In this document: positions 29,051 to 37,837 of the stretch, piece after piece | Position numbering within the stretch: position 1 is the stretch's first letter | Layout of the letters: every line of letters starts with the position of its first letter | Source: Desulfobacteraceae bacterium | Lineage (GTDB): Bacteria; Desulfobacterota; Desulfobacteria; Desulfobacterales; Desulfobacteraceae | DNA: 64,000 nucleotides | Assembly: GCA_016743945.1 (NCBI GenBank) | Contig: JADGFI010000003.1 | Span: 124,001-188,000 of the forward strand | Reading direction: 5' to 3' | Program-made: the position numbers and the translations under genes | The notes under the pieces: model-generated | The model's database searches: none | Seen by the model: only the letters and a program-made list of their open reading frames with translations | What the model was told of the DNA's origin: nothing

Positions 29051-29410
29051 GTGAAAAATTTCAGAAAGGTATTCTGGGTCACCTTTGATTTTTATGACAA
29101 AAATCCCGGACTGGCTGTGACCGCTTTTATAACAGTCCCCATGCGGACCTGGATGAAGGACAAAAGCTATCGCCGCAGGGATGACCTGGCTCTGGTAAAA
29201 AAACAGATCAAAAAAGCCATGGAACAAGGGGATATCGATTCAAGTCTCGCCTTTTCCCAGCTCATTGATGCCTATTACATGATCTGCCACCGGTACATTC
29301 ACAATTGGTACTTTGGGGGGATGACCTGGAAACTGACCCAAAACTTTGATGATTTTTTTATTCTGTTCTGGAAAATGGTTATCCCGGCATCCGATTCCCA
29401 GGAAAGATAA
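29051..29410 (+). pseudogene. TetR-family regulator remnant (C-terminal ligand domain only)
   Basis: This 120-residue frame opens directly in helices typical of a TetR ligand-binding domain (NFRKVFWVTFDFYDKNPGLA, TFDFYDKNPGLAVTAFITVP and the conserved-looking FFILFWKMVIP end). The DNA-binding helix-turn-helix is missing, and the upstream bases of the same frame reach a stop at 28994 without any helix-turn-helix. There is no ribosome-binding site; a GTG at 29051 or TTG at 29048 are the only starts. A short AGCC/GGCT hairpin with six T (29017-29032) lies at the junction. It is most likely a leftover after a deletion. Confidence 0.55.
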
Positions 29411-29861
29411 CTGGCAAGGGACTGTTTTCATTTAAGGAAGACAAAACAATGGTGGTTTTGGTACATCCAAAGGGGCTGAACCTTGCCACAAGAATTTCCA
29501 GATCGGCCACAGACGCCACCATGACCTTGAGAAGAAAAGCGCCCTCCCCGCTGATGTGATGGCACTCCAGCACCTGGATCAATTGCCTAGCACAGGTTTT
29601 TACCTTCTCATAACAAGCAGCCTGGGTATCCAAAAGGATAAAGGCGATCACCTTTTCCCCCAGCAAATCCCCATTGATGGCAGCGTGGTACCCCGTGATA
29701 ATTCCTGCCTCTTCCAGTTTTCTCACCCGTTCTGTAACCGCCGGTGTGGAAAGCCCCACCACTCGGCCCAATTCGCTAAAGGAAATCCGTGCATTTTTGA
29801 CAAGTTCCCGGACAATTTCCCTCCCAATTTTGTCCAGCAGCTTTTCAAGTTTAAGGTCCAT
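29379..29861 (-). CDS. Lrp/AsnC-family transcriptional regulator
   Basis: This 160-residue protein has an N-terminal helix-turn-helix (ARISFSELGRVVGLSTPAVT and ERVRKLEEAGIITGY) and a C-terminal RAM ligand domain (KVIAFILLDTQ, HHISGEGAFLLKVMVASVAD). Lrp proteins bind amino acids and form octamers. It is divergent from a LysE-family exporter gene, the usual arrangement for an amino-acid sensor that switches on an exporter. Its last codons overlap the convergent TetR remnant. Confidence 0.92.
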   Translation of the reverse strand: MDLKLEKLLDKIGREIVRELVKNARISFSELGRVVGLSTPAVTERVRKLEEAGIITGYHAAINGDLLGEKVIAFILLDTQAACYEKVKTCARQLIQVLECHHISGEGAFLLKVMVASVADLEILVARFSPFGCTKTTIVLSSLNENSPLPVIFPGNRMPG

Positions 29862-29989
29862 TGAAAATTTTCCTTTATTTTTAAACTTTTTGCCCCTTAA
29901 AAACAGGATTTACCCATGTACAGTTACTTCCCTGATCAGATAAAATAGGTCTCCTATAGGGCACCCAATTACAATACAAGGAACTATAC

Positions 29990-30616
29990 ATGAAATTTGA
30001 ATTTTTAATCAACTTTTTTATCAAAGGAATAATGATCGGTTTCTCCATTGCAGCCCCCGTGGGGCCCATTGGCATTTTAACCATTAAAAGAAGCCTCGCC
30101 CACGGCCCCGGGGCAGGATTTGCCACAGGGCTGGGAGCGGCCACGGCAGATGCGGTTTACGGCTGCGTGGCAGGCTTTGGCCTTACCGTCATTTCAAATC
30201 TGCTTTTCGGGTTTCAAACCGGGCTTCTCCTGGCTGGCGGCCTGTTTTTATGCGGCCTGGGTATTTCAACCCTGAAACAAAAATCCTTTGAACAGGCAAA
30301 GGACACCCCTCTTTTTAAGGGATATATTCCCGCCTATTTATCCGCTTTTTTTCTAACCCTGACCAATCCTACAACCATCATGGCCTTTATGGCCATTTTC
30401 GCGGGACTGGGTCTTGGTGCAACAGCCAATGGGTCTGCGCTATCTCTGGTTATAGGTGTTTTTCTTGGGTCCTGTCTGTGGTGGATGATGCTGACCTTTG
30501 GGGTGGGGCAGCTGAAACAAAAACTGAATGCAGGATTCCTTGAATGGGTCAACCGATCTGCAGGGTTGGTTCTCCTGGTCTTTGGGGTCTGGGCCCTGAT
30601 CCGCCTTATACCTTAA
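29990..30616 (+). CDS. LysE-family amino-acid exporter
   Basis: This 208-residue inner-membrane protein has about six hydrophobic segments. The opening GFSIAAPVGPIGILTIKRSL is the LysE/RhtB signature, and the loop FFLTLTNPTTIMAFMAIF is also family-typical. Such proteins export lysine, threonine or related compounds. It is divergent from an Lrp regulator, with 128 bases between them for shared control. The exact substrate is not visible. Confidence 0.9.
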   Translation: MKFEFLINFFIKGIMIGFSIAAPVGPIGILTIKRSLAHGPGAGFATGLGAATADAVYGCVAGFGLTVISNLLFGFQTGLLLAGGLFLCGLGISTLKQKSFEQAKDTPLFKGYIPAYLSAFFLTLTNPTTIMAFMAIFAGLGLGATANGSALSLVIGVFLGSCLWWMMLTFGVGQLKQKLNAGFLEWVNRSAGLVLLVFGVWALIRLIP

Positions 30617-30624
30617 CGACCGAT

Positions 30625-31272
30625 TCAAACCGGGGTCTGTCCGGCCCAGGCGAGTTGTTCTCCGATATCCTGCCAGGAGGCACACCGCACCACCTGTTCA
30701 TGGTTGATGGGCTGACCGTTCCAGGGCCGGTCATACAATGCCACGGATACCCCCATGGTATGGGCAAGAAACAGGGCCATTTCCCGGGAATCCTCAACGG
30801 CCAGGTCATAGGTTCTCCGGCGAAGTTCTTCCTTTGATATGGCAATGGCAGGATCATTTCCCGGCCGGTTATATTTATCCACCATGGTAAAAGAATCAAA
30901 AGGAACCCCGTGTTTTTCCAGCCATTCCAGTGAGACCTCCAGGGCTGAAGTGGGGCGACCGGTGACAATTTCAATGCAGTGGCCGGCATGGGTCCATTCC
31001 ACAATAGTTTCAACAGATCCCTCCACCGGCTCAAACCCGAAAAGATGGTCGGGCTGGTGGATCAGATCGAAAAAATAATGGAACTCATTCTCGGTCAGAT
31101 CAAAGGATGCCCTCAGATCAAAGGTAAGGATCTGTTCAAACAGAACCTGTTTCCCGAATTCCCGTTCAACAATATCCGCGTAGGTGTCCGTGGTTTTGGA
31201 AACCACATCATCCATATCAATATATATTTGTTTTTTCAATATGTTATAATCCACAGAAGTTAAAAGTACCAT
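30625..31272 (-). CDS. 5'(3')-deoxyribonucleotidase-like HAD phosphatase
   Basis: This roughly 215-residue cytoplasmic protein shows the HAD motifs of the NT5C type: YIDMDDVVSKT (motif I, with Asp nucleophile and acid), IVTGRPTS (motif II), and VEDSREMALFLA (motif IV region). These enzymes remove phosphate from nucleoside monophosphates. The ATG at 31272 is preferred over an adjacent TTG; no good ribosome-binding site is seen, and the true start may be a little further in. It converges with the LysE gene with only eight bases between. Confidence 0.75.
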   Translation of the reverse strand: MVLLTSVDYNILKKQIYIDMDDVVSKTTDTYADIVEREFGKQVLFEQILTFDLRASFDLTENEFHYFFDLIHQPDHLFGFEPVEGSVETIVEWTHAGHCIEIVTGRPTSALEVSLEWLEKHGVPFDSFTMVDKYNRPGNDPAIAISKEELRRRTYDLAVEDSREMALFLAHTMGVSVALYDRPWNGQPINHEQVVRCASWQDIGEQLAWAGQTPV

Positions 31273-31971
31273 CAAGATTTCTTAGCTGCCCAATTCTGCC
31301 AACAGAGAGAATATTGAACTTTACCAGGCATCGGCCATAATCACAAATCAAATATCCAGTCATGCTCTTTGTCGGGTGTAATGCCGGCTACACTTCAGGA
31401 CAAAAACAAGCTGAAATATGTTGACTTCTAACGTATTGATCTGATTAAGGGTGTTTTTAATAACTACCAAAACCGACCACTAAGGTCTAATACTCATTAG
31501 CAGTAAAGTTTTTAGCGTTTCGAATTCGTTGTGGCAGTGGTTTCCCCTGTGGTGTTTTTATAAAAATGGTCGCAATAGGATAATCATTGAGTGCTATTCA
31601 GTGTTATCCCCATTGAACTAAACCGCTGTGCGGTGTTTGCCGCCGAGCAAAACGCCAAGTTGCTAACTGCCATTGTGGTGGGGTATGAAACTGCAGTAAG
31701 AAATGCTTTGATCATGCGGCGGACCACGGATTCAGAGTCAAACTCTTTCTGCCAAGGGTGATCCCGACTACCCCTATTCCAATTAGGCCATGCAAAATAA
31801 ATTTATAGACCTGACAAAACCCCTTGCCGGACCCGGGTCTAAAAAGTTATATAGCCGGCTCATCCATGTGGACAAGTAACCTGTGGACCGGATATGGGAA
31901 AGCCTGGTCTCTCCCTCCCCGGGCCCTGGAAATGAATAAACACCCCAATCAATTTTATAAGGAAAACACCC
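31273..31971. other. Gene-poor stretch with an MmgE/PrpD remnant
   Basis: These 699 bases hold no intact gene that I can support. The only coding trace is the MmgE/PrpD fragment listed separately. The last 50 bases carry the ribosome-binding site (AAGGAAA) of the RidA gene. Confidence 0.5.
31591..31761 (+). pseudogene. MmgE/PrpD-family fragment
   Basis: A 56-codon frame between two stops reads VIPIELNRC, then AEQNAKLLTAIVVGYETAVR. The second block closely resembles the conserved helix of the MmgE/PrpD family (2-methylcitrate dehydratase and relatives), in which 'LLTAIVVGYE' is characteristic. Nothing else of the 450-residue protein can be found in the surrounding bases, so this is a small relic of a deleted gene. 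The call rests on one motif. Confidence 0.42.
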
Positions 31972-32331
31972 ATGACCCTCACACGACACGAAACCCAAAA
32001 GCGAATGAGCCGTATTGTCATCCATAACCAGACCGTTTACCTTTGCGGCCAGGTGGCAGCCGATGCCAGTGCCGGGATCACCGAGCAGACCCAAACCATG
32101 CTGGACAAGGTGGATGGATTGCTGGAGCAAGCCGGTTCCGATCGGGAACACCTATTATCCGCCACTATTTACATCAAAGACATGGCCCTGTTTGCCCAGA
32201 TGAATGAGGTCTGGGACAATTGGGTCCCTGAAGGGGCTGCCCCTGCCCGGACTTGTGTTGAGGCTTCCATGGCCCGAAAAGAACTGCTGGTGGAAATATC
32301 CATAGTCGCTGCAGTAAAAGAAAAGGCCTGA
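31972..32331 (+). CDS. RidA family enamine/imine deaminase-like protein
   Basis: This 119-residue protein belongs to the RidA (YjgF/YER057c/UK114) family. The conserved Arg that binds substrate carboxylates lies in [10 protein letters not shown], and [19 protein letters not shown] is also typical. RidA proteins hydrolyse reactive enamine and imine products of amino-acid enzymes to keto acids and ammonia. AAGGAAAACACCC precedes the ATG. It is a stand-alone gene here. A link to the amine-handling kdd cluster 7 kb away is possible but unsupported by position. Confidence 0.9.
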   Translation: MTLTRHETQKRMSRIVIHNQTVYLCGQVAADASAGITEQTQTMLDKVDGLLEQAGSDREHLLSATIYIKDMALFAQMNEVWDNWVPEGAAPARTCVEASMARKELLVEISIVAAVKEKA

Positions 32332-33028
32332 TTTACGTTCAAAACAAGGGGGGGGTCCAGCAATCTCTGAGTACAAGCAGGATATTTTGTGCGTTCCTGT
32401 TTTATAGGGCCATCCCCTTAGCGATAATAAAGTGTTGACTATATACCCTTTAATTTTCAAAGGGTACAAAAATAAATTCGCGTCTTACACAAATCTGGTA
32501 GGAGGTGGCTAACGCCACCCCCTACCAACAAAACGGCACGTACCGACCAGATTATCTTCCACCATGGACCGGTCAATGGAGTTGGCCACCAGCCGCCAGG
32601 GCCTTATCGGCCTGGAAGAGAACACAGGCCTGGCAGCCATGAGTGTATTATTCGGAATTGAAGTATCTTTAATCTGAAATGCCGCATATAAAACTGCTAA
32701 TGAAAAGGTTAGGATTGTAACATAAAATTTTTTCCGCCTTGATTCCCAAAGATTCACTTCCGCACGGATTTCGGTCCATTTGGAGTTTTGACCCGGGTTC
32801 CTGAATTCAGGCGAAGCCTCAATATCAATTTCCACTACCTCAAATTCTCCGGGCAAATGGCCAGTGCCTGATATGCGTTCGTCACATTTTTTGTGAGCTT
32901 GTAACGATAAAAACTGTGGGGCCAGATCCAGTCGAGACCTTTTCCCCTTCTGGCACAAAGCTTGCTAAATTCAATCACACAGCTCCGAAATAGGCTGGTG
33001 ACAATAACTATTTTTTTTGGAAAGCGGA
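32332..33028. other. Gene-poor stretch before the usher gene
   Basis: These 697 bases hold an eight-G run (about 32348-32355), the strong hairpin at 32497-32526, and a probable decayed membrane-protein gene on the minus strand. No intact gene is convincing. The usher ribosome-binding site GGAAAG (33019-33024) follows an eight-T run. Confidence 0.45.
32497..32526. repeat. Strong isolated hairpin of unknown role
   Basis: GGTAGGAGGTGGC (32497-32509) and GCCACCCCCTACC (32514-32526) pair with one mismatch around a TAAC loop. There is no T run on either side, so it is not a normal terminator. It could be a repeated palindromic element or the end of a decayed mobile element. I found no second copy in the window by eye. 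Confidence 0.55.
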
Positions 33029-33050
33029 ATGACATCGATTTCTCACGCAT
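32509..33050 (-). pseudogene. Possible decayed small membrane-protein gene
   Basis: Two overlapping minus-strand frames each look partly protein-like. One (from about 33050 to 32850) reads RRGKGLDWIWPHSFYRYKLT. The other (to 32509) reads SKWTEIRAEVNLWESRRKKF and then a membrane helix (FYVTILTFSLAVLYAAFQI). Joining them would need a frameshift near 32850. The last 40 residues of the second frame are Arg-rich and do not look like the same protein. I do not recognise the family; it overlaps the start of the usher gene. Confidence 0.28.
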
Positions 33051-36000
33051 TTCCTGTCAGGGACGGGCAGAAGCTTATATCCCCTGACAGGAAGGGCAGA
33101 GATACATTTTCCAGTACCTGGCGGATTGCAGAGGCAACATCACTGCTCAAGTCCACGGCCCAGTACGATCAATGGCAGGCGCTTCGTCAGAAAAATGACG
33201 ATCTTGCCCTTGAGATGGCCGACATGGTTATTGAACGCCACGGATTGCTGGAAAATATTCGACTGGGTAAAGAAATCGACCGGGCGCATTTTGACGCCCT
33301 GACCAAAAATCTGGATAAAAAAGGAATCCACCTCTTTACTGCAGACCAGATGGAATTGCCTGGCCAGACGCCTGCAGCGCCCGGGTTGCCGGAAATTTAT
33401 GCGCAGACACCGGCAAGCAGCAGCCCCGGGTCTTTGGCTCTTGAGACCGGGACCGATTCTGTGGTCCAAAGTTCCTCCCCGGAGCCATCTCCACCCACCA
33501 GCGGCAATCTCTCCCAGGAAGTCATTTTGAATGTCAGAGCGGGAAACTATATACTGAGCCCGGCTTTCATGGGATACGACAAATCAGGGAACCTCTTTGT
33601 TCCCCTGGAAGAACTGGCCCGGATCATCGATTTTAATATCCATACCAACATGGAACAGGGAGAATCCAAGGGATGGTTTTTATCCGAGGACCGCAGGTTT
33701 CATTTGAATATTTCATCCGGACAGGGAATGGTTGACGGTCGAGAAGTGCAACTTGAGCCGGGTCAGTTTATGGCGGGGGATGATGATATTTTCGTGGATA
33801 CCAAGGTCTTGGAAAGCTGGTTTCCCATTGGATTGTCCTATGATTTCAGTGATCAATCCCTGAATCTTGACCCAAAAGAAGAACTGCCTTTTCAGGCCCG
33901 CCTGGCCAGAGAAGAGGGGTACCAGTGGGGAAAGGGAAAAACGCCCTATGACGCAAAACTGCCCCTGAAACCACCGGAATACAGCTTTATGGATCCCATG
34001 TTTGTGGATTTTGGGATTTCCGGCCAATATAAAGACACGGATTCAACCCAGAACAAGGAAACGGGCAGCTATTACCTTCTGGGCAAAGGAGATCTTGGTT
34101 TTATGAACTCAGAACTCTATATTACCGGGGATGAAAAGGAAAGATTCACCACCACCCGGCTGACCCTCCAGCGGGAAGATCCCAAAGGAGAACTTCTGGG
34201 CCCCTTAAAGGCAACCAGCATTGGCCTGGGAGACGTTCGTATCCCCAGTTTCCCCATTGTGGGTGGCGGGAAATTTGAGAGGGGAGCAACCCTGGGCAAC
34301 CTTCCCCTCAATATCACCAGCGAATACGACACCACCTTTTTTGCAGGCAACTTGGCCCCGGGATGGGATGTTGAATTATACCGCAACAGAGTGCTCCTGG
34401 GCAACCAGCGGGTGGGGACTGAAGGCCGGTATGATTTTGATGATGTCCCCCTCTATTACGGCAATAATGAATTTACCTTGAAATTTTACGGTCCCCAGGG
34501 CCAGGAAAGAGAAGAGGTCAAGCGTATCAATGTGGGAAGCAATATGATCAAGCCGGGTGAACATCAATACCAGTTCTCTGCCACCCAAAAGGATGAAAAG
34601 CTGTATGATCCGCGCCAGTATGTTCCAAAGACAGCAGATAAGGAATCCCCCAGGCTTATAGGCAGGTATAGGTACGGCCTGAGCCAGAATCTGTCGTTAC
34701 AGGGGGGGATCTTATCCCAGAAAATCAATGATGCCCCCCACGATTATCTTAATATCGGTGCCCAGGGCCTTTTCAAAGAGATCTATATCAGCGGGGATTA
34801 TATCCATGATTTGAACGGCGGGGATGCGATAGAGGCCTTGGGGCAGAAGAAAATCGGCCCAATGGATATTAAGATCAAACAACAATTTTATCACGATTTT
34901 ACAAGAGAGGGGGAGACTGACAAATCAAATAAAATAAAATCACAAACCGATATCTCCGCTTTTGGTTCCATAGACGCCACCCAAAAGACACCGCAAATTC
35001 CCTTTTCCTTAAATTTAAAAAATACCAAGCGGGATACCTCTGAAGAGCAGATATTCGGCGCACGGTTTTCCGCCAATGTTAAAGAGACCTATATCAACAA
35101 CTACCTCCAATGGAGAGATGATACCAAAATATCTGAAGACTATCCCACACTGGAAGGGGGGATCCAGACCACCTCACAATTGGGCAAATTCCGGTTGCGG
35201 ACAAATTTGGATTATGATTTTTATCCTGAGGCAGAACTGTCTAAAGCCGGGGTATCAGGGTTATATAATCTGAACCGGGAGCTTAGTTCGGAATTCACCC
35301 TCACCCATGACATGGGCAACAATGATCTGACCACCGGAACCTTGGGGATGAACTGGAACAATGGGAAATTTATCCTTTCTCCCAGTCTGTCATATAATTC
35401 CGATGATGACTACGGTGCCTTTCTCTCCTTTTCCACATCATTCGGCATGGAACCCAGATCCAAAACCCCTAAATTTTCTTCTGCCAGGGAGGCAGGCCAA
35501 GGAGCCGTCTCTGCTAAAGTTTTTCTGGATAACAACAACAACAAGGTCTTTGACCATGGGGATGAACCCCTGGAAGGGGCAGAGATCAAAGCGGTTCAAG
35601 CGTATAAGACCGCGGCCACCAACGCCGACGGAATTGCCTTTATTACCGGGCTGCGGAAAAATGTACCCACGGATATCACCTTAAAAACCCAAAGCCTGGA
35701 AGACCCTTTTTGGGAGCCCGGTAAAAAGGGGAATTCCATATTGCCCAGGCCCGGCCATGTGGAAACCATTGATATTCCGGTAATCACCACCGGCGAGATT
35801 GACGGCACCCTGTTCATGGAAAACAAAAAAGGAGGAAAAAAGAGCCTGAACCATGCGCCTTTGCAGCTTTTAAACAGTTCAGGGGAAGTAATTCAACAAG
35901 TAAAATCAGAGTATGATGGGTTTTATCTGTTTATGAAAATTCCGCCTGGGGATTATTCTGTAAGGCTTGATCCTGACTTTGAAAAGAATCTGGGAACCAG

Positions 36001-36985
36001 TAAAATGGATCCCCTTTCTGTCACCATTGGGAATGACGGTACTGTGGTGAACGGTTTTGACCTGGTATTTATGCCAAAAATATCCATCCCCCTGGCTGTA
36101 GAGCCGGTACCTGCCCCCCCCCAGCTAGAAAAAGCCCTTGCCCCGGAAAAAATGAAACAAACCGGACATTCAGCCAGAATAGCTGAGAAGGGATCTTTGA
36201 AACAGCATTTTGGTCTTCATCTCTCCTCATACAGAACCCTTGACAAGGCTGTTGCCGGCATTGGGTTTCAAAAAAATAAACACAAGGGATTGCTGGACCA
36301 GGCTGAATTTACCATCCAGAAAACAGATCTGGGTCCGGAAAAAGGGATCTGGTACCGGGTCGTTGCCGGTGCCACAGATGATAAAGAGCTACTCGGCAGC
36401 ATGCAACAGGCCATACAGTCCACAACCGGAACCACAAAGGTGTACGCAAGAAAGATAACCCTTGGGAAAAAAACTGGGGTTCATTTAAGTTCCACACGGA
36501 CAAAGGAGAATGCCCGGCTGAATATTCTAAAACTGAAAGCCGATTACCCGGTGTTGCTTAAGAATCAGCCCTTTACCATCCGCACCACAGACCTGGGTCC
36601 CGGCAAGGGGATCTGGCACCGGGTGATCGCCGGTAAGTTTGCCACCCCGGCCCAGGCTGAAACCCTGGCCACACAGATTAAAAGCAGGGTTCCCTATTGC
36701 CAGCCCCGGCCCATTGAAAAGGGAAGCCAGTTTGGGGTACATACCGCCTCCTATAGGACCGTGTACGATGCGGTTCAGGGGTTGAAAAACATCAGTACAC
36801 CCCTGGGTACTTTTGATGAACGCCTTTCCATCAGACGAAGCGACTTAGGGAAAAAAGGAATCTGGTACCGGGTGATTATGGGCCAGTTTGATGACCAATC
36901 CGATGCCCGGAATTTGGCCGCATCCCTTAGCCAGAAGGGGTTTTATGCCGAACCCATGGACTTTTCCTCTGCAGGATCACTCTAA
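33029..36985 (+). CDS. Usher-like outer-membrane protein with three C-terminal SPOR repeats
   Basis: This 1318-residue protein appears to be a variant fimbrial usher. After a Pro/Ser-rich stretch (about residues 110-160) comes a domain with EVILNVRAGNYILSPAFMGY, then a long beta-barrel region with usher-like text (NLAPGWDVELYRNRVLLGNQ and YDFDDVPLYYGNNEFTLKFY, then GPQGQ). Next are SdrD-B-like and carboxypeptidase-regulatory-like beta domains (KVFLDNNNNKVFDHGDEPLE). Three SPOR-like repeats end the protein, each with 'GxHxxSxRT ... DLGxxxGIWYRV(I/V)xG'. SPOR domains bind denuded peptidoglycan. It converges with the chaperone and DUF4402 genes, ending inside the chaperone gene by nine bases. 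The start at 33029 follows GGAAAG, but no signal peptide is visible, which is odd for an outer-membrane protein. Confidence 0.75.
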   Translation: MTSISHAFPVRDGQKLISPDRKGRDTFSSTWRIAEATSLLKSTAQYDQWQALRQKNDDLALEMADMVIERHGLLENIRLGKEIDRAHFDALTKNLDKKGIHLFTADQMELPGQTPAAPGLPEIYAQTPASSSPGSLALETGTDSVVQSSSPEPSPPTSGNLSQEVILNVRAGNYILSPAFMGYDKSGNLFVPLEELARIIDFNIHTNMEQGESKGWFLSEDRRFHLNISSGQGMVDGREVQLEPGQFMAGDDDIFVDTKVLESWFPIGLSYDFSDQSLNLDPKEELPFQARLAREEGYQWGKGKTPYDAKLPLKPPEYSFMDPMFVDFGISGQYKDTDSTQNKETGSYYLLGKGDLGFMNSELYITGDEKERFTTTRLTLQREDPKGELLGPLKATSIGLGDVRIPSFPIVGGGKFERGATLGNLPLNITSEYDTTFFAGNLAPGWDVELYRNRVLLGNQRVGTEGRYDFDDVPLYYGNNEFTLKFYGPQGQEREEVKRINVGSNMIKPGEHQYQFSATQKDEKLYDPRQYVPKTADKESPRLIGRYRYGLSQNLSLQGGILSQKINDAPHDYLNIGAQGLFKEIYISGDYIHDLNGGDAIEALGQKKIGPMDIKIKQQFYHDFTREGETDKSNKIKSQTDISAFGSIDATQKTPQIPFSLNLKNTKRDTSEEQIFGARFSANVKETYINNYLQWRDDTKISEDYPTLEGGIQTTSQLGKFRLRTNLDYDFYPEAELSKAGVSGLYNLNRELSSEFTLTHDMGNNDLTTGTLGMNWNNGKFILSPSLSYNSDDDYGAFLSFSTSFGMEPRSKTPKFSSAREAGQGAVSAKVFLDNNNNKVFDHGDEPLEGAEIKAVQAYKTAATNADGIAFITGLRKNVPTDITLKTQSLEDPFWEPGKKGNSILPRPGHVETIDIPVITTGEIDGTLFMENKKGGKKSLNHAPLQLLNSSGEVIQQVKSEYDGFYLFMKIPPGDYSVRLDPDFEKNLGTSKMDPLSVTIGNDGTVVNGFDLVFMPKISIPLAVEPVPAPPQLEKALAPEKMKQTGHSARIAEKGSLKQHFGLHLSSYRTLDKAVAGIGFQKNKHKGLLDQAEFTIQKTDLGPEKGIWYRVVAGATDDKELLGSMQQAIQSTTGTTKVYARKITLGKKTGVHLSSTRTKENARLNILKLKADYPVLLKNQPFTIRTTDLGPGKGIWHRVIAGKFATPAQAETLATQIKSRVPYCQPRPIEKGSQFGVHTASYRTVYDAVQGLKNISTPLGTFDERLSIRRSDLGKKGIWYRVIMGQFDDQSDARNLAASLSQKGFYAEPMDFSSAGSL

Positions 36986-37816
36986 CTTAAAGGACCATGA
37001 GCCCATCATGGGCTTGTCCTTTGTTTCAAGATCCTGGATCTTGAGTTCAATGATACCGCCGGACAAATCCGGAAGAGAGTTCAAGGGAATGTTCACAATC
37101 TGAAAAGGGTTGGGGGTATAAAAAGAGAGTCCCTTGAGTTCTCCTATCTTTACCGGGTCAGCACCGGAAGACTTGTGGAAGGCCAGAACATTAAAATATG
37201 CTGAGTGTAAGCCCTGCCGGGTCAGTCGGCTTTCCAGGGAATAGGTATTTGTTTTGTCCAATTTTTTCAGGGATGGGGTGCCGGGAATAATGTTTACATT
37301 CCCTTGTCCGTGGCGGACAATAATAGGGATGGTGATACTGAATACCACATCCAGGTTGATACTTACCCCCTCAGAGTCTTGGGATTCAACAGGCTTGGAT
37401 GATTGGTCCGGAATGGGCACCACCTTGAGATGAGCACGGTATTCTCCAGGCGCAAGGTCTGCCGGTTTTCTGACCATGAGCCGGACCGTCTGCCATTCCT
37501 TTGGTCCCAGGGTGGCCCGCCTGGGTGAAAACCGAATCATTTTCATGACAAATTGTTCCGCTTTACTGGGCTCCTTGACTTGTATTTTGCGCCCAAAGTC
37601 ATCCATGCGAATGGAAATCAGGCTTATCTTATAGGTATTGGCCTGGGCATCCGGGTTTATTATTTTGACAATGGCAGCCCGCTCTCTTCCTTCCATGACC
37701 ACCCGGGTCGGACTGAGCAGCACCCCCCGGGTAAGGGCGTGAAGGGGGGATGCCAGGAACCCCGGTAAAACTATAGCGAAAAGGATAAAACTAATTTTCA
37801 TGGGACCTGTTTTCAT
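36977..37816 (-). CDS. PapD-like periplasmic pilus chaperone
   Basis: This 279-residue protein has a signal peptide (ISFILFAIVLPGFLASPLHA) and an Ig-like chaperone domain (VLLSPTRVVMEGRERAAIVK; FSPRRATLGPKEWQTVRLMV). It resembles the fimbrial chaperones that donate a strand to subunits in the periplasm. Two DUF4402 subunit genes lie directly upstream, and the usher-like gene converges from the other side. AAGGAG stands 11 bases before the ATG; an in-frame ATG at 37801 is an alternative. The last nine coding bases overlap the usher gene end. Confidence 0.8.
   Translation of the reverse strand: MKTGPMKISFILFAIVLPGFLASPLHALTRGVLLSPTRVVMEGRERAAIVKIINPDAQANTYKISLISIRMDDFGRKIQVKEPSKAEQFVMKMIRFSPRRATLGPKEWQTVRLMVRKPADLAPGEYRAHLKVVPIPDQSSKPVESQDSEGVSINLDVVFSITIPIIVRHGQGNVNIIPGTPSLKKLDKTNTYSLESRLTRQGLHSAYFNVLAFHKSSGADPVKIGELKGLSFYTPNPFQIVNIPLNSLPDLSGGIIELKIQDLETKDKPMMGSWSFKLE
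36989..37022. terminator. Hairpin after the usher gene
   Basis: Nested inverted repeats AAAGGAC/GTCCTTT (36989-36995 and 37016-37022) and AGCCCAT/ATGGGCT (37000-37006 and 37008-37014) form a two-part hairpin just after the usher stop. It lies inside the 3' coding end of the convergent chaperone gene. There is little T run, so termination is only likely. Confidence 0.45.
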
Positions 37817-37837
37817 GGCAACGCCGACTCCTTATGG

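Noticed and set aside
31680-31800. tRNA-like text (GGATTCAGAGTCAAACTC and nearby)
   Set aside because: No cloverleaf can be formed: the acceptor stem and the GGTTCRANNCC arm are missing. The stretch overlaps the MmgE/PrpD fragment.
31972-32331. RidA as part of the lysine-fermentation cluster
   Set aside because: It lies 7 kb away behind the fimbrial genes and a gene-poor stretch, with no shared promoter signal.
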